DNA of 64,000 nt from Dactylonectria macrodidyma (Eukaryota; Ascomycota; Sordariomycetes; Hypocreales; Nectriaceae): positions 961,174 through 1,025,173 of the forward strand of contig JAGMUV010000027.1 in NCBI GenBank assembly GCA_020744425.1, read 5' to 3'. The stretch's first letter is position 1. Every line of letters starts with the position of its first letter. Under the pieces are notes generated by a model. That model saw nothing but the letters and a program-made list of their open reading frames with translations, searched no databases and was not told the DNA's origin. Below, one piece after another: positions 32,989-42,939 of this stretch. The position numbers and the translations under genes were made by a program.

Positions 32989-34489
32989 TCAACCCCATTC
33001 ATCTTATGGTTATATTCGTCAATTGCCTCAGGCACCGGGAGGTTCTTCCGGACGTCTGGGCCGAAGGCTTCTTTCCGGGCAGCCCGCTTTCCAGCAGAGC
33101 TTCCGGCCGGCCGGCGCCGGAGACGGATAATCTCCCGGCCGTCTCGGAAGACGGTTGTCAAGAAGAGGACAAGGGCGTTATCCTTCCAGGTGAATTGGTT
33201 GACCTATGAAGAGACAAATTGATCAGTATGGAGATATCTATAGAAAGCAGTTTGCAATACCATACCTCCCCATCTAAGGTAGGGATGCAATGGATCTGAC
33301 CCCAAGGAATACCCTGGCCTTCTGCTTCCTTCTCGGCGATGAGGATCTTATCTATCCCACTGTCTTTCCGGCAGGTCCCGGAAGCTCCGACCTGCTGCTT
33401 CCGGAGGGCCCGGAGAAGCCGTACGGAAGCAAAGAGATTGTCTAGGAATACGTGGTAGACTGCAGCCGGAAGTAGGGTAAAAAGTGTCGTTACAACCCGT
33501 TGCGTTGGCGTTAACGGGTCCCACTTTGCGGCAGCTGCTCCAGCCTTGCTGCCTGCCGGCCGGGCCTGAGGGACTAGTCCGTATGGGCCCTTTCCGTGTA
33601 CGTGCCAGAGCCACCGGAGGCAGTAGCCCGATTGGGCAAGGATCCAGACCTTGAAGCCGGTTGGGATCGGCTTCGTCGGTATTGTCGTCGTCTCTAGTGA
33701 CCGGCCGGTAAATCGGACCATAGCCTCGTCAACGGTAAGGTCGGAGCCAGCCGTATAGAAGGAATCTCCGGTCTCTTGGATATGGGCCGACCATTCGTTA
33801 ACCTTCCGATATATATCCGGCATCAGGTCCCCGGCTTGGGCGGCCCCGGCTTGGGCGGGGGCCTGGGCCCGGGCCTGGCGTCGACCTCCTGACTGGCTAG
33901 GCTGGAACTCGGAGGTGTCAAAAACCCGGAGGTGTCGGAGTAATAGCTGAAACCGGTTCCGGGATATAAACCGAGTAAATGGATAGATAGGATCTTCCTT
34001 CTGCTGTTGAGTCGACCAATACCTTGATATTTCAGATTCGCTATGTATTCCCATATAGATTAAAATACCTAAGAAAAGGTAAATCTCATCTACAGAAGCC
34101 TTCCGCCATACGTTCACTCTTGAAGTACTAGCCCGGGGGCCTTCCTTAGATAGCGGCGCTGCATTCGTCCATTGCACCCACCGCTCAATAAGGCCCCGGG
34201 GAACGTACCGGAAGAATAAGTCAAGCGGGGCTGCCGGCAGCTCCTGTATCTCTCGGGGTCGGGCCGGCACGTCAAAGGGTATAAAGGAGCCCGCCGGCCC
34301 GCGCTCGACAGCCGGAGGTTCGTGGGGCCGGACTGTGCTGTTATCGCACCGCTCTGGCGTACAGTCGGCAGTGCAGGCGACGGCGAGGTCTTCCGGAAGG
34401 ATCTCAACCACAATACAGCTCCGTACGGAAGCAACGGAAGCACCGGCGGCACCGGAGGCACTGGAAGCATCAGAATCACTAGAAGACAT
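32986..34489 (-). pseudogene. piggyBac transposase, C-terminus lost to the Helitron
   Basis: Exons 33266-34489 and 32986-33203 (62-nt intron GTATGG...CATAG) encode a DDE_Tnp_1_7 protein: LDLFFRYVPRGLIERWVQWT, VDEIYLFLGILIYMGIH, RFISRNRFQLLLRHLRVFD, LTVDEAMVRFTGRS (first Asp), TGFKVWILAQSGYCLRW, VYHVFLDNLFASVRLLRALR (second Asp), GQIHCIPTLDGE, VNQFTWKDNALVLFLTTVF and EYNHKMNGVDK (third Asp). The coding sequence is then cut exactly at the Helitron 3' end; the next codons come from the Helitron and stop soon. The C-terminal Cys-rich domain expected for the family is absent from the window, so the enzyme is inactive unless that tail is dispensable. Confidence 0.85.
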
Positions 34490-34611
34490 CGCAGCATTGA
34501 ACAAAATGACGGTTTTGGTGGTGGCAGCAGGTAAGAAAACATAGGTGCAAATGATGTTTCGTCATGTACCGATTGAAGTGCGGAGTAAAAGTGGGTACAA
34601 TAGTGGGTATT

Positions 34612-34650
34612 TTGGCCTTGGCAAAAATGGAGCCCATTGGCAGTTGATGG
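34612..34650 (+). repeat. 39-bp repeat, second copy
   Basis: Same sequence as 5484-5522. It lies about 120 bp upstream of the piggyBac start codon, in the 5' region of that element. Confidence 0.6.
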
Positions 34651-35238
34651 GATAGGCTGCCATACATGCGCCCCTCGCCGTCCGTAAAAACTCCGCCGCC
34701 GACCGCTCCGCGCACGAGGACGGGGTGGTGGAGAGAATTTTACGTGTCGGTCCGACACTCAGCCAATGGAAACGATCTTGACTTGCCGGCCCGACAACAG
34801 ACCAATCGTAGTCTTCGCTCATCCTCCGCACTTTCCGGAGGTCTTGACCAGATAAATCGTCGTCGGCTGCCAACCGACGAACTTAATTAGGTGTATGAAA
34901 CGAACCTCCTCGGTGTCTGATGAGGTGCTCCAACCGCTCTTGTTGGAGCTATTTCTCCGCCCGCGACGAGAGAGCTCCTGGAAGAACCCCGGATGCCACG
35001 TTATACAGGCTCCTCAACACGAGGCGGCTGCTCCTTAAGCCAAGTGCACCCTCCTCTGTCGACCATTTCATTCTCAAGATACATGCATGCTCGTCGTCTG
35101 GTTCCGTGAGCTCTGTGTCTGTTTGCACATCCGGCCTTGTGTGGCACAATCACGGGTAAAGACGATTGACAGTCCTGGAATCGAGATCCAGCTCCCCCCG
35201 TTTTCGTTTTGATCTCGGAGCGAGTTTAAATACCCGTC
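34651..35238. other. Intergenic region upstream of the GH3 gene
   Basis: No gene seen. It should hold the missing right end of the piggyBac element and the promoter of the beta-glucosidase gene; I could not place either with confidence. A purine/pyrimidine change near 34890 may mark the element end. Confidence 0.35.
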
Positions 35239-37828
35239 ATGGCCGACATTAACGTCGACGAGGTTCTCAAGCACCTCACCCTCTCCGAAAAGGTCGACTT
35301 GCTGGCAGGTAAGCACTCACCCTAAAGATACGCATGGAACACCATTGACGTATCCAGGTATCGATTTTTGGCACACCAAGTCGCTGCCCAGGCACGGCGT
35401 CCCCTCCCTTCGCATGTCCGACGGCCCCAATGGCGTCCGTGGCACAAAGTCCTTCAACGGCGTCCTCGCAGCCTGCTTCCCCTGCGGTACTGCCCTCGGC
35501 GCAACATTTAACCAGGCCCTGCTCGAGGAGGCCGGAAAGACCATGGGTGCCGAGGCAATCGCGAAGAGTGTCCACGTCATCCTTGGCCCAACCATCAACA
35601 TGCAGCGCTCGCCGCTCGGCGGCCGTGGCTTCGAGTCTATCGGCGAGGACCCCTTCCTCGCGGGCCTCGGCGCCGCCGCCCTCGTCCGCGGCATCCAGAG
35701 CACCGGTGTCCAGGCCGCCATCAAGCACTTTCTCTGCAACGACCAGGAGGACAAGAGAATGGGCGTTCAGAGCATCGTGACTGAGCGGGCGCTGCGTGAG
35801 ATCTACGCGCTCCCCTTCCAGCTCGCCGTCCGCGATGCCCGGCCCGGCGCCTTCATGACCGCCTACAACGGCATCAACGGTACCATGTGCAGCGAGAATC
35901 ACAAATACATCGACGGCATGCTGCGCAAGGAATGGGGCTGGGACGGCTTGGTCTTGAGCGACTGGTACGGTACATACAGCACAACGCCCGCTGTCGTTGC
36001 AGGGCTTGACCTCGAGATGCCTGGCCCACCTCGCTTCCGCGGCGAGGCCCTCAAGTTCAATGCATCGACGAACAAGCCATTTACGCATGTCATCGACGCC
36101 CGAGCCCGTGAGGTGCTCAAGCTCGTCAAGAAGTGTGCCCCGCTGAAGCTTGAGGAGAACGGCCCCGAGCGCGAGGCCAACACGCCCGAGACGGCTGCGC
36201 TCCTGCGCAAGATTGGGATTGAGAGCATCGTCCTGCTCAAGAACGACGGCAACGTGCTTCCTTTCAAGAAGGACAAGAAGACGCTCGTCATTGGACCAAA
36301 CGCCAAGGTCGCAACCTACCACGGAGGCGGCTCCGCCGCCTTGCCGGCCTACTACGCCACCACGCCGTACGACGGGATCAGCGAGAAGCTCGGTGCGCCG
36401 CCCACTTACACCGTCGGCGCCTACACCCACCGCTTCCTCCCGCTCCTGGGCGCGCAGTGCACCGCGCCCAATGGCAAGCCTGGCGTGCGGTGGATGGTGT
36501 ACAACGAGCCGCGCGGGGCGGCCGACCGGGGCGACCCCGTTGACGAGCTGTACGTTACCAAGACGGAAATGCACCTCTTCGACTACAGCAACCCCAAGGT
36601 CCAGGGCGTGTGGTGGGCCGACATGGAGGGCTCGTTGGTCGCCGAGGAGGACTGCACATACGAGGTCGGCTGCGTCGTCTCCGGTACGGCCAAAATCTTC
36701 GTCAACGATGAGCTCGTCGTCGACAACGCCACCAAGCAGGTTGCGGGCGACAGCTTCTTCAACGCAACCACGCGCGAGGAGCGTGGCCGCGTCGCCATGA
36801 AGAAAGGTGAAACGTACCGCTTCCGCGTCGAGTTCGGCGCCGCCCCGACCTTCACCCTCAAGGGCGACGCCTTCGTCCCTGGCCATGGCTCCCTCCGTGT
36901 CGGCGGGTGCAAGGTCATCGACGACGACGACGACGACGAGATAGCCAAGTCGGCCGCCCTCGCCCGAAGCCACGACCAGGTTATCGTCTGCGCGGGGCTC
37001 AACTCAGACTGGGAGACCGAGGGCGCTGACCGCGCGAGCATGAAGCTCCCCGGCGCGCTCGACAGGCTCATCGCCGCCGTTGCCACCGCGAACCCGAACA
37101 CCGCCGTCGTCATGCAGACGGGCACCCCCGAGGAGATGCCCTGGCTCGGCGCCACGCGCGCCGTCGTGCAGGCCTGGTATGGCGGCAACGAGGCCGGCAA
37201 CGCCATCGCCGACGTGCTCTTTGGCGACGCCAATCCCTCGGGTAAGCTGTCGCTCAGCTTCCCCCGCCGGCTGCAGGACGTGCCCTCGTTCCTCAACTAC
37301 CGCACCGAGGCTGGGCGCACGCTCTACGGTGAGGACATCTACGTCGGGTACCGCTACTACGAGTTTGCCGACCGCGACGTCAACTTTTCCTTTGGCCACG
37401 GCCTCTCATACACGACGTTTTCCTTTTCCGACCTCGCCGTCACCATCGTCCCCTCCTCCTCTTCATCGCCTCCCGAGCGCAAAATCACCGCCACTCTCAA
37501 GGTCACCAACATGGGCACCGTCGCCGGCGCAGAAGTCGCGCAAATGTACATCCGCCCCCGTCAGCTTGCCAAAGTCAACCGCCCCGTCAAGGAGCTCCGC
37601 GGGTTCGCTAAGGTGGACCTCGCCCCGGCACAGACCAAAAGCGTGACCATCGAGGAGCTCGAAAAGTACGCGGCGGCGTACTGGGACGAGGAGCGCGACC
37701 AGTGGTGCGTCGAGGCGGGCGAGTACGAGGTCATTGTGGGCAATACGAGCGCCGTGGGCGCGGACGGCGCGTGCGTGGTCCAGAGCACGTTAACCGTCGA
37801 GGAGACGTACTGGTGGTCGGGAGTCTGA
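35239..37828 (+). CDS. GH3 beta-glucosidase with PA14 domain
   Basis: Exons 35239-35308 and 35358-37828 (49-nt GT-AG intron) encode 846 residues. The enzyme should hydrolyse terminal beta-D-glucosyl residues. N-terminal GH3 domain: HGVPSLRMSDGPNGVRG, SPLGGRGFESIGEDPFL, KHFLCNDQE near residue 147, and the nucleophile Asp in GLVLSDWYGT near residue 225. The second GH3 domain starts at LLRKIGIESIVLLKNDGNVL. A PA14 domain is inserted at about 410-560 (GVWWADMEGSLVAEEDCTYE, KIFVNDELVVDN). A C-terminal fibronectin-III-like domain ends the protein. There is no obvious signal peptide (MADINVDEVLKHLTLSEKVD), so an intracellular form is likely, as for some fungal GH3 enzymes. It is strongly GC-rich at third positions, unlike neighbouring transposon debris, and looks functional. 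Confidence 0.93.
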
Positions 37829-38348
37829 GCTAGAATGTAGTCGCCGCAGGCGGAGCAAGAACCTCTGCGGACAGGAGAGCATCGTCCATCCGACGAGGCG
37901 CACCGAAGAATCTATTTTGAATGCAGTCATGAATTGCATTACCACCATTGTACCCCATCTATGCGAGTGTCATCAAGAAGTTCCTCCCGAATACTAGGAT
38001 GGACAGCTTGATATTCCATATCAATGCCACCACTTTGATGAGGCTCACATCTGACACTAACCTGGATACAGCTGGCCGTGGAAGCTAGTCGACTCTCAAG
38101 CGACGCTGAACCCATCCTGCCAGCAACTGTACCAAGTTGCGCCAGTTATGAAAAGCAGATATCGACCAAGATCGGTAACGAGATGGCATCACCTCAGCCT
38201 ACCTGATACGGAAAGAGGCGATGGCCAAGGGCCAGAGGCCCTAGGGGGGCACGAAGGGCCAGAAAGCTGCAATAGCAGGTGATGGATTGTATTGTTGTAT
38301 GAAGAATGATGATGAAGCAAAGCCAGAAGGGCCCTGCAGGCCCTTTTG
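37829..38348. other. 3' flank of the GH3 gene; no gene seen
   Basis: No significant open frame. It should hold the GH3 3' untranslated region. Confidence 0.4.
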
Positions 38349-38356
38349 AGGCCAGC

Positions 38357-38962
38357 TTACCTCAGCAAGCTCAGGCCATTGTGGCTCGTGCCTACGGCAG
38401 CGGAGCACGCTACTCACGTGCACTCCTCGAGCAAATGGCCTGAGGATTCTGTCATGGTGCTTACACTGACTAGTCGACAATTTTCGCGCCTCCGAAGTAT
38501 CACTCTTGTCCATATCCATTAATAGCCGCATCAAAGCATTTTATATTTGGCCTCAATTTCACTGGGCTGTGCGCAAAGCCGTGCTCCGTCTAGAGATCCA
38601 TTTTTGTGACACCCGTCCGCCTGTATCTTACGGAAAACTCTGATATGCGGCTGACAAAGACTTTGACACAATCACCAATCCTGCCACTCTTCCGCCGAAT
38701 AGCCCACGAAGCGAAGAGGAAACATAGTTAAAAATCAGTAAATTGCTATCGAGCATTGTATAATGCTTCTGTTGGTCAGGGTTTACAGGTCTATCGTGTT
38801 ATTAGGCACGCGTTGTGTCCATCTTGACTCAGGCCCAAAATCATTGACACGGCACTCAGGCCATTTGCTCGAGGAGTGCACGTGAGTAGCGTGTTCCGCT
38901 GCCGTAGGCACGAGCCACAATGGCCTGAGCTTGCTGAGGTAAGCCTGAGCTTGCTGAGGTAA
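38357..38962. mobile_element. 606-bp non-autonomous member of the TTACCTCAGC family
   Basis: The terminal arms (38357-38444 and its inverted copy at the right end) agree over about 88 bp with about one mismatch. AGGCCAGC flanks the element at 38349-38356 and 38963-38970. The extreme right end carries an extra copy of the terminal 20 bp (GCCTGAGCTTGCTGAGGTAA twice). The arms and subterminal blocks match both ends of the helicase/DUF6589 element at 15338-21373, while all coding sequence is missing. It is a MITE-like derivative. Confidence 0.88.
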
Positions 38963-38970
38963 AGGCCAGC

Positions 38971-39557
38971 TAACGCCTGCTCACGTGACTACTGCTCCTC
39001 ACGTGATTTCACGTATCACTACCCCTCAACAAAGTTTATCAATTCCGGCGGCTGTTTCCTCTCCTCGGACTACGGACACAATGGCACGATACCCAGCCGA
39101 GAAAGCCCTTGTGGAGCGATCTCGATCCCTTGAAATCTCATTATTTATCTTCTTTATTCAGCCCGAAGGGCGTTTTACTCAGTCAGAAAGAAGAGCATAA
39201 AACCTCCTCTGATTGGCTAATTGGCCTGGCCTGTGCTCAACTCGTGCTGGAATTGGTCGGCTGCTGAAATGACGCCACTAAATGGAGGCCTTGACACAAA
39301 CCCCTGAGTGTTGACTAGGTAACTAGCTAGCTTGGCAAGCTCTCCAAGAGCTTTCAGGCTCTTTTCTTCAATGCAATCGATTTGTTGGGTTTCTAAGCAA
39401 GATTCTGGCCGAACAAGCCCTGTGCCCTGGACACCGCCGGCGGCTGCTTCCCTTTCCCGTCCAATCTACCAAATCCATCAAGTTGCTAACGGTATCTAGG
39501 CTCACATATCACCTCCGTAGCCGACCCACCCCTCGACATTCCCCGGTCATCCTGCCT
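38971..39557. other. No supported gene
   Basis: A 71-codon frame at 38985-39200 has no recognisable content. A polypurine/pyrimidine-rich stretch lies near 39420-39480. Confidence 0.4.
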
Positions 39558-39565
39558 CCGGGCAA

Positions 39566-40332
39566 GGCAATTGCTAGACCGGCATGAAGAATTGCTACAC
39601 AGGCATGACTCTTACACAGGCATGACTTTTTACGGCTTCTGATTGGCCCATCCTCTTTTGTTAGTGCATGTAGATTCTGCCAACAACTTCCATTGTACCC
39701 TTAAGCTTTTAGCTCTCTGCAATCGCGACTCTCCGCAATTATGACGGCCGAGGCAAGCAAGGAAACTGTTCACCGGCTACCTACTACACCAATTACTCCT
39801 TAGTCGCATATTAAAGCCACCTAGAATGATCGTTCGCAAAAGATTTGATATTTGACGAGGCCACAGGGCTGCAGGCATGGTGTTTTAGGAACCCCTGCCG
39901 AGACGAACCCCCAAACACAGGCTGTACCAGGCATCGCCAACAGCCTCATTTTCAAGACATCTGTACTCCAGAGCTGGGAGGACTACTGGAGTACGTGCCA
40001 GCAGATAGAAAACGCAACCTAGTATTCGCTGGCGAAGGAGTGAGATACTTAGCAGTGATGAGGAGGTGCTTCCTTCTATAGTAGTTAGATAATAAAGACA
40101 TAGCATAGGCTGTCCTAAATGCGTGTTGGAATTGACCTTGTTCTGTGTAGATAACCAGACTCTGCATTAAGGAAGGCCTGACCTGGCTTTGTTAAGAGAG
40201 ATAGCTTCACCGCCTTTGGGGGATGTACCTGTGGGTCAACGGGAAAAAAGGGCGAATCAAATGCAATAGAAGTCATGCCTGTGTAAGAGTCATGCCTGTG
40301 TAGCAATTCTTCATGCCGGTCTAGCAATTGCC
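39566..40332. mobile_element. 767-bp hAT-like non-autonomous element with 8-bp target duplication
   Basis: Perfect inverted repeats of about 63 bp start GGCAATTGCTAGACCGGCAT and contain the repeated motif ACAGGCATGACT. CCGGGCAA flanks both sides (39558-39565 and 40333-40340). The octamer duplication points to hAT-type transposition. No transposase-like coding sequence is inside. Confidence 0.85.
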
Positions 40333-40340
40333 CCGGGCAA

Positions 40341-40532
40341 ACAGTGCAGTATCCTCCTTTCCTGATCAATCAGACCTAATCTAACCACCTTAAAGACAAC
40401 CTCCCTATCGAGAACTATCACGGCATTGAACTTCTGGGCTGTCAGACAACTCACTTGCACAGGGCAAAGTCTCCCTGCCCGAGCGATATTCAGCAGTCTA
40501 GGTGGATAAGAGGTGGATAGATATACGGCCAG
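40341..40532. other. Probable 5' region of the short Helitron
   Basis: Short spacer between the hAT-like element and the Helitron-type open frame. The Helitron 5' terminus should lie here but I could not define it. Confidence 0.35.
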
Positions 40533-41555
40533 ATGGAGGACGATATACCCCAGGCAGTTCGGAACTGCCGTACCTGCAAGCAAGACCTGCCCGAAGTCGA
40601 ATTTCGCAGCGTCAAGGACCCTACGAAGTTTACAGGACAGTGTAGTAGCTGTAGGGCACGCCAAAAGGAACGGGTAACCGAATCCCGAGCCGCCGTTGCC
40701 GCCATGCGGAATATCGCCTCAAGGCTATCGCCACGCAGAGCCACGAAGAGGACCGATTCGCTGGCTAAATTGACGCCTCCAAGGCGGACTGCGCCAACGC
40801 CCGCGTCTGTAAACGGCTCACAGCCTCCTGCCATGCCTGCTTTATTCGGTGGCCTGGCGCCGGTACTCCAGGGACTGCCTAGACCTCTCCTAGGTCCATC
40901 TACCCCAAGCGCGGTAGAGGGACCTTCCCCTATCCCTCCTACCCTTAGCCTGCCAACAGTAGTTCTGGGCACGCCGATTCCTCAAACGCCAATTCCTCAA
41001 GGCACTCTTCCAACGGCTCCTGTTGTGCTAGGCACGCCTATACCACGGGAATCGTTCCCTACCACTCCTTCATTACTGCCACAGGGTCATCGTCGCGGCC
41101 GCTATACACGTCAAGGCGCACATGCTCAAGAGCGACAGTTTGATCAGATAGTCGATCCACCTTTTACAGCGGACCTGAACTTGCCTGCCCTTAGTGAGGA
41201 GGATCAGGCCCTTGTGCGGGAGTTCTATACTGCCCTGACTGACGACAAGATGCATAGTTGCATTCGCTGCCAGGAGCGTTGGTTCGATATGAAGAGAAAT
41301 ATCTCGAAAAGCTGCAGCCGCTGCATTGGTCGGGGCGGGGAAAGAGCCCCTAACGAGCCCTGCTTCTTTAGCGCTGCGAATAACCTTGACTTTGGGGAAG
41401 TCCCCGACAATCTACCTGATCTAACGATGGTTGAGGAGATGCTGATTGCTAGGGTTCACGTACACGTGAAGGTTCTACAGGTACGTGGCGCTCAGTATAA
41501 ATACCGCGCCCATGTTGATTGGGCCTGTCAGGAAGCGGTAGGGGGATCCCTATGA
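40533..41555 (+). CDS. Helitron N-terminal domain protein (DUF6570-like start), truncated
   Basis: The 340-codon frame starts MEDDIPQAVRNCRTCKQDLP and has a first cysteine cluster (CRTC, CSSC), a Pro-rich linker with repeats of VVLGTPIP, a second cluster (CIRCQERWFDMK, CSRCIGRG) and MVEEMLIARVHVHVKVLQVR then GAQYKYRAHV. This is the block that precedes the EELPVLPEELD region of subfamily B Helitrons. At that point it runs into the element's 3' end and stops. It supplies the N-terminal part missing from the Helitron at 26.3 kb and shows what that copy lost. Confidence 0.7.
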   Translation: MEDDIPQAVRNCRTCKQDLPEVEFRSVKDPTKFTGQCSSCRARQKERVTESRAAVAAMRNIASRLSPRRATKRTDSLAKLTPPRRTAPTPASVNGSQPPAMPALFGGLAPVLQGLPRPLLGPSTPSAVEGPSPIPPTLSLPTVVLGTPIPQTPIPQGTLPTAPVVLGTPIPRESFPTTPSLLPQGHRRGRYTRQGAHAQERQFDQIVDPPFTADLNLPALSEEDQALVREFYTALTDDKMHSCIRCQERWFDMKRNISKSCSRCIGRGGERAPNEPCFFSAANNLDFGEVPDNLPDLTMVEEMLIARVHVHVKVLQVRGAQYKYRAHVDWACQEAVGGSL

Positions 41556-41735
41556 CTATGAGTCAACTCCCTTACTACAGGTTTGAAGTGGTTTTACCGC
41601 CGCAGTCGAAAGGGGGATCTAGGGGGTTCCCCCAGGAGAGTTTAATAGCAGGTATACGGTATTACCCTTCGGGCTGGATATTCAGCCGTTAAGTCCCTTG
41701 CCTTGGCAACTTGACGGGTGTTCGAAGTATTTTAA
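40533..41735 (+). mobile_element. Internally deleted Helitron (subfamily B)
   Basis: The N-terminal coding region is fused directly to the Helitron 3' end: from about 41508 the sequence matches 32750-32985 (GGGCCTGTCAGGAAG, GGGGGTTCCCCCAGGA, CGGTATT, then the hairpin and GTGTTCGAAGTATTTT). All of the Rep and helicase region found at 26.3-32.6 kb is deleted. It could be mobilised only in trans. Confidence 0.75.
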
Positions 41736-41784
41736 CTTTTGAAATACCCGGTGGCCGCTTGGCGGAGATTCAGGCCTTTGGCGG

Positions 41785-42939
41785 ATGTCTGGTGTTGCGA
41801 ACCCCGCATCAGACGTCATTGTCGTCATGGAAGGCGAACCCGATGTTCCGGGCGGGGGATATCATCGTCCCCTGCGAAAAAGGACCAGAACGACGAGGGC
41901 ATTGGAATGCGAGCAGCAAAAAGGCGATATGGAATGGCAGGAGGAGGAGAGCAGCGAGGGAGCTCTGAGTCACACGCGAACTAAGAAAAGAGCCACGCCT
42001 AAGGCAGCTGGCAACATGACTGAGGCTATCCAGGGCCTGTACAAGAAGCTGCCGCGGGGGTATGTAGTGTTGCGATGTGAAACCTTGAGCACCGGCCCAC
42101 GTACATATCACTTACATGCAACCAGATACGCTGAGGTCCTAGAAAACATCCAATTCGCTCTCACCGTTACCATCCACAAGCTCTACTTCATGGTCCGAAA
42201 TAACCAGCCCTGGGAGCTCGGTGATCCTGAATTAAACGACCGGGGCCAGCCCGTCATCCATAATATCGTCCAGAAGCTTGGCTGCATCCGAGCTGATAGA
42301 GATATCGACCTCCCTATTGACATAGCATTCCCCGAAGATGAAGTCGGCATCGCTAAACTGGCCCACCAGCTCAAGGAGCAGCAGAAAGAAAACAAACCCA
42401 GGAATGAGGTTAAGGACGCAGACTCTTCGGTATATAATCAAACGCAGCGGGCATCACTATTAGAACTTGATTACTCTGACTCTAAGCATGACTACGAAAA
42501 CGCCGCCTTTAGCAGCAACAACGCCATGATCCTATCGCCTCAGAGCGTCACCTCCAGTAGCGACTTCGACTTCGCGCCTCCACCGCCCGAAACCAACGCA
42601 TCGGCCACGTTGCCCTCGCAGTCGCCCTCGATATCAAGCTTTTCCTCCTGGCCCTCCATCTCGGCCGACGCTCAATCAAGCGATCTCACCATGCATTTAC
42701 TCCAACGGCCTGGCGTGCCAGGCAGCATGGACATCTTAAATCAAGGACTTCAGGGGCTTGTGGAGTTAGAGTTTGCCACCATCAATCCTCACGTTCTGTC
42801 ATGTCCTAACCCCGAAGTCATGATGGACATGGGTGATCCGATGATTTATTCTGGCTACAACGGCGAACTGATGGACGATAGCCTCAGCGCAGCTTACGGA
42901 TCAGATGTACAATCAGGTATATTAAATAATTATAGATAA
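41785..42939 (+). CDS. Unrecognised protein, possible regulatory protein, perhaps 5'-truncated
   Basis: A 384-codon intronless frame with no stop. A basic N-terminal third (RPLRKRTRTTRALE, RTKKRATPKAAG) leads to an ordered block of about 110 residues (LPRGYVVLRCETLSTGPRTY, LENIQFALTVTIHKLYFMVR, NQPWELGDPELNDRGQPVIH, NIVQKLGCIR), then an acidic, Ser/Pro-rich tail (MILSPQSVTSSSDFDFAPPP) of the sort seen in activation regions. I recognise no named domain. The Helitron 3' end lies only about 50 bp upstream of the chosen ATG, so an original N-terminus, possibly a DNA-binding domain, may have been separated. Codon use looks like a host gene. Confidence 0.5.
   Translation: MSGVANPASDVIVVMEGEPDVPGGGYHRPLRKRTRTTRALECEQQKGDMEWQEEESSEGALSHTRTKKRATPKAAGNMTEAIQGLYKKLPRGYVVLRCETLSTGPRTYHLHATRYAEVLENIQFALTVTIHKLYFMVRNNQPWELGDPELNDRGQPVIHNIVQKLGCIRADRDIDLPIDIAFPEDEVGIAKLAHQLKEQQKENKPRNEVKDADSSVYNQTQRASLLELDYSDSKHDYENAAFSSNNAMILSPQSVTSSSDFDFAPPPPETNASATLPSQSPSISSFSSWPSISADAQSSDLTMHLLQRPGVPGSMDILNQGLQGLVELEFATINPHVLSCPNPEVMMDMGDPMIYSGYNGELMDDSLSAAYGSDVQSGILNNYR

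Noticed and set aside
35276..36973. A 565-codon open frame on the minus strand inside the GH3 gene
   Set aside because: It is antisense to a well-supported beta-glucosidase exon with strong third-position GC, which creates long mirror frames. Its text has no recognisable domain.
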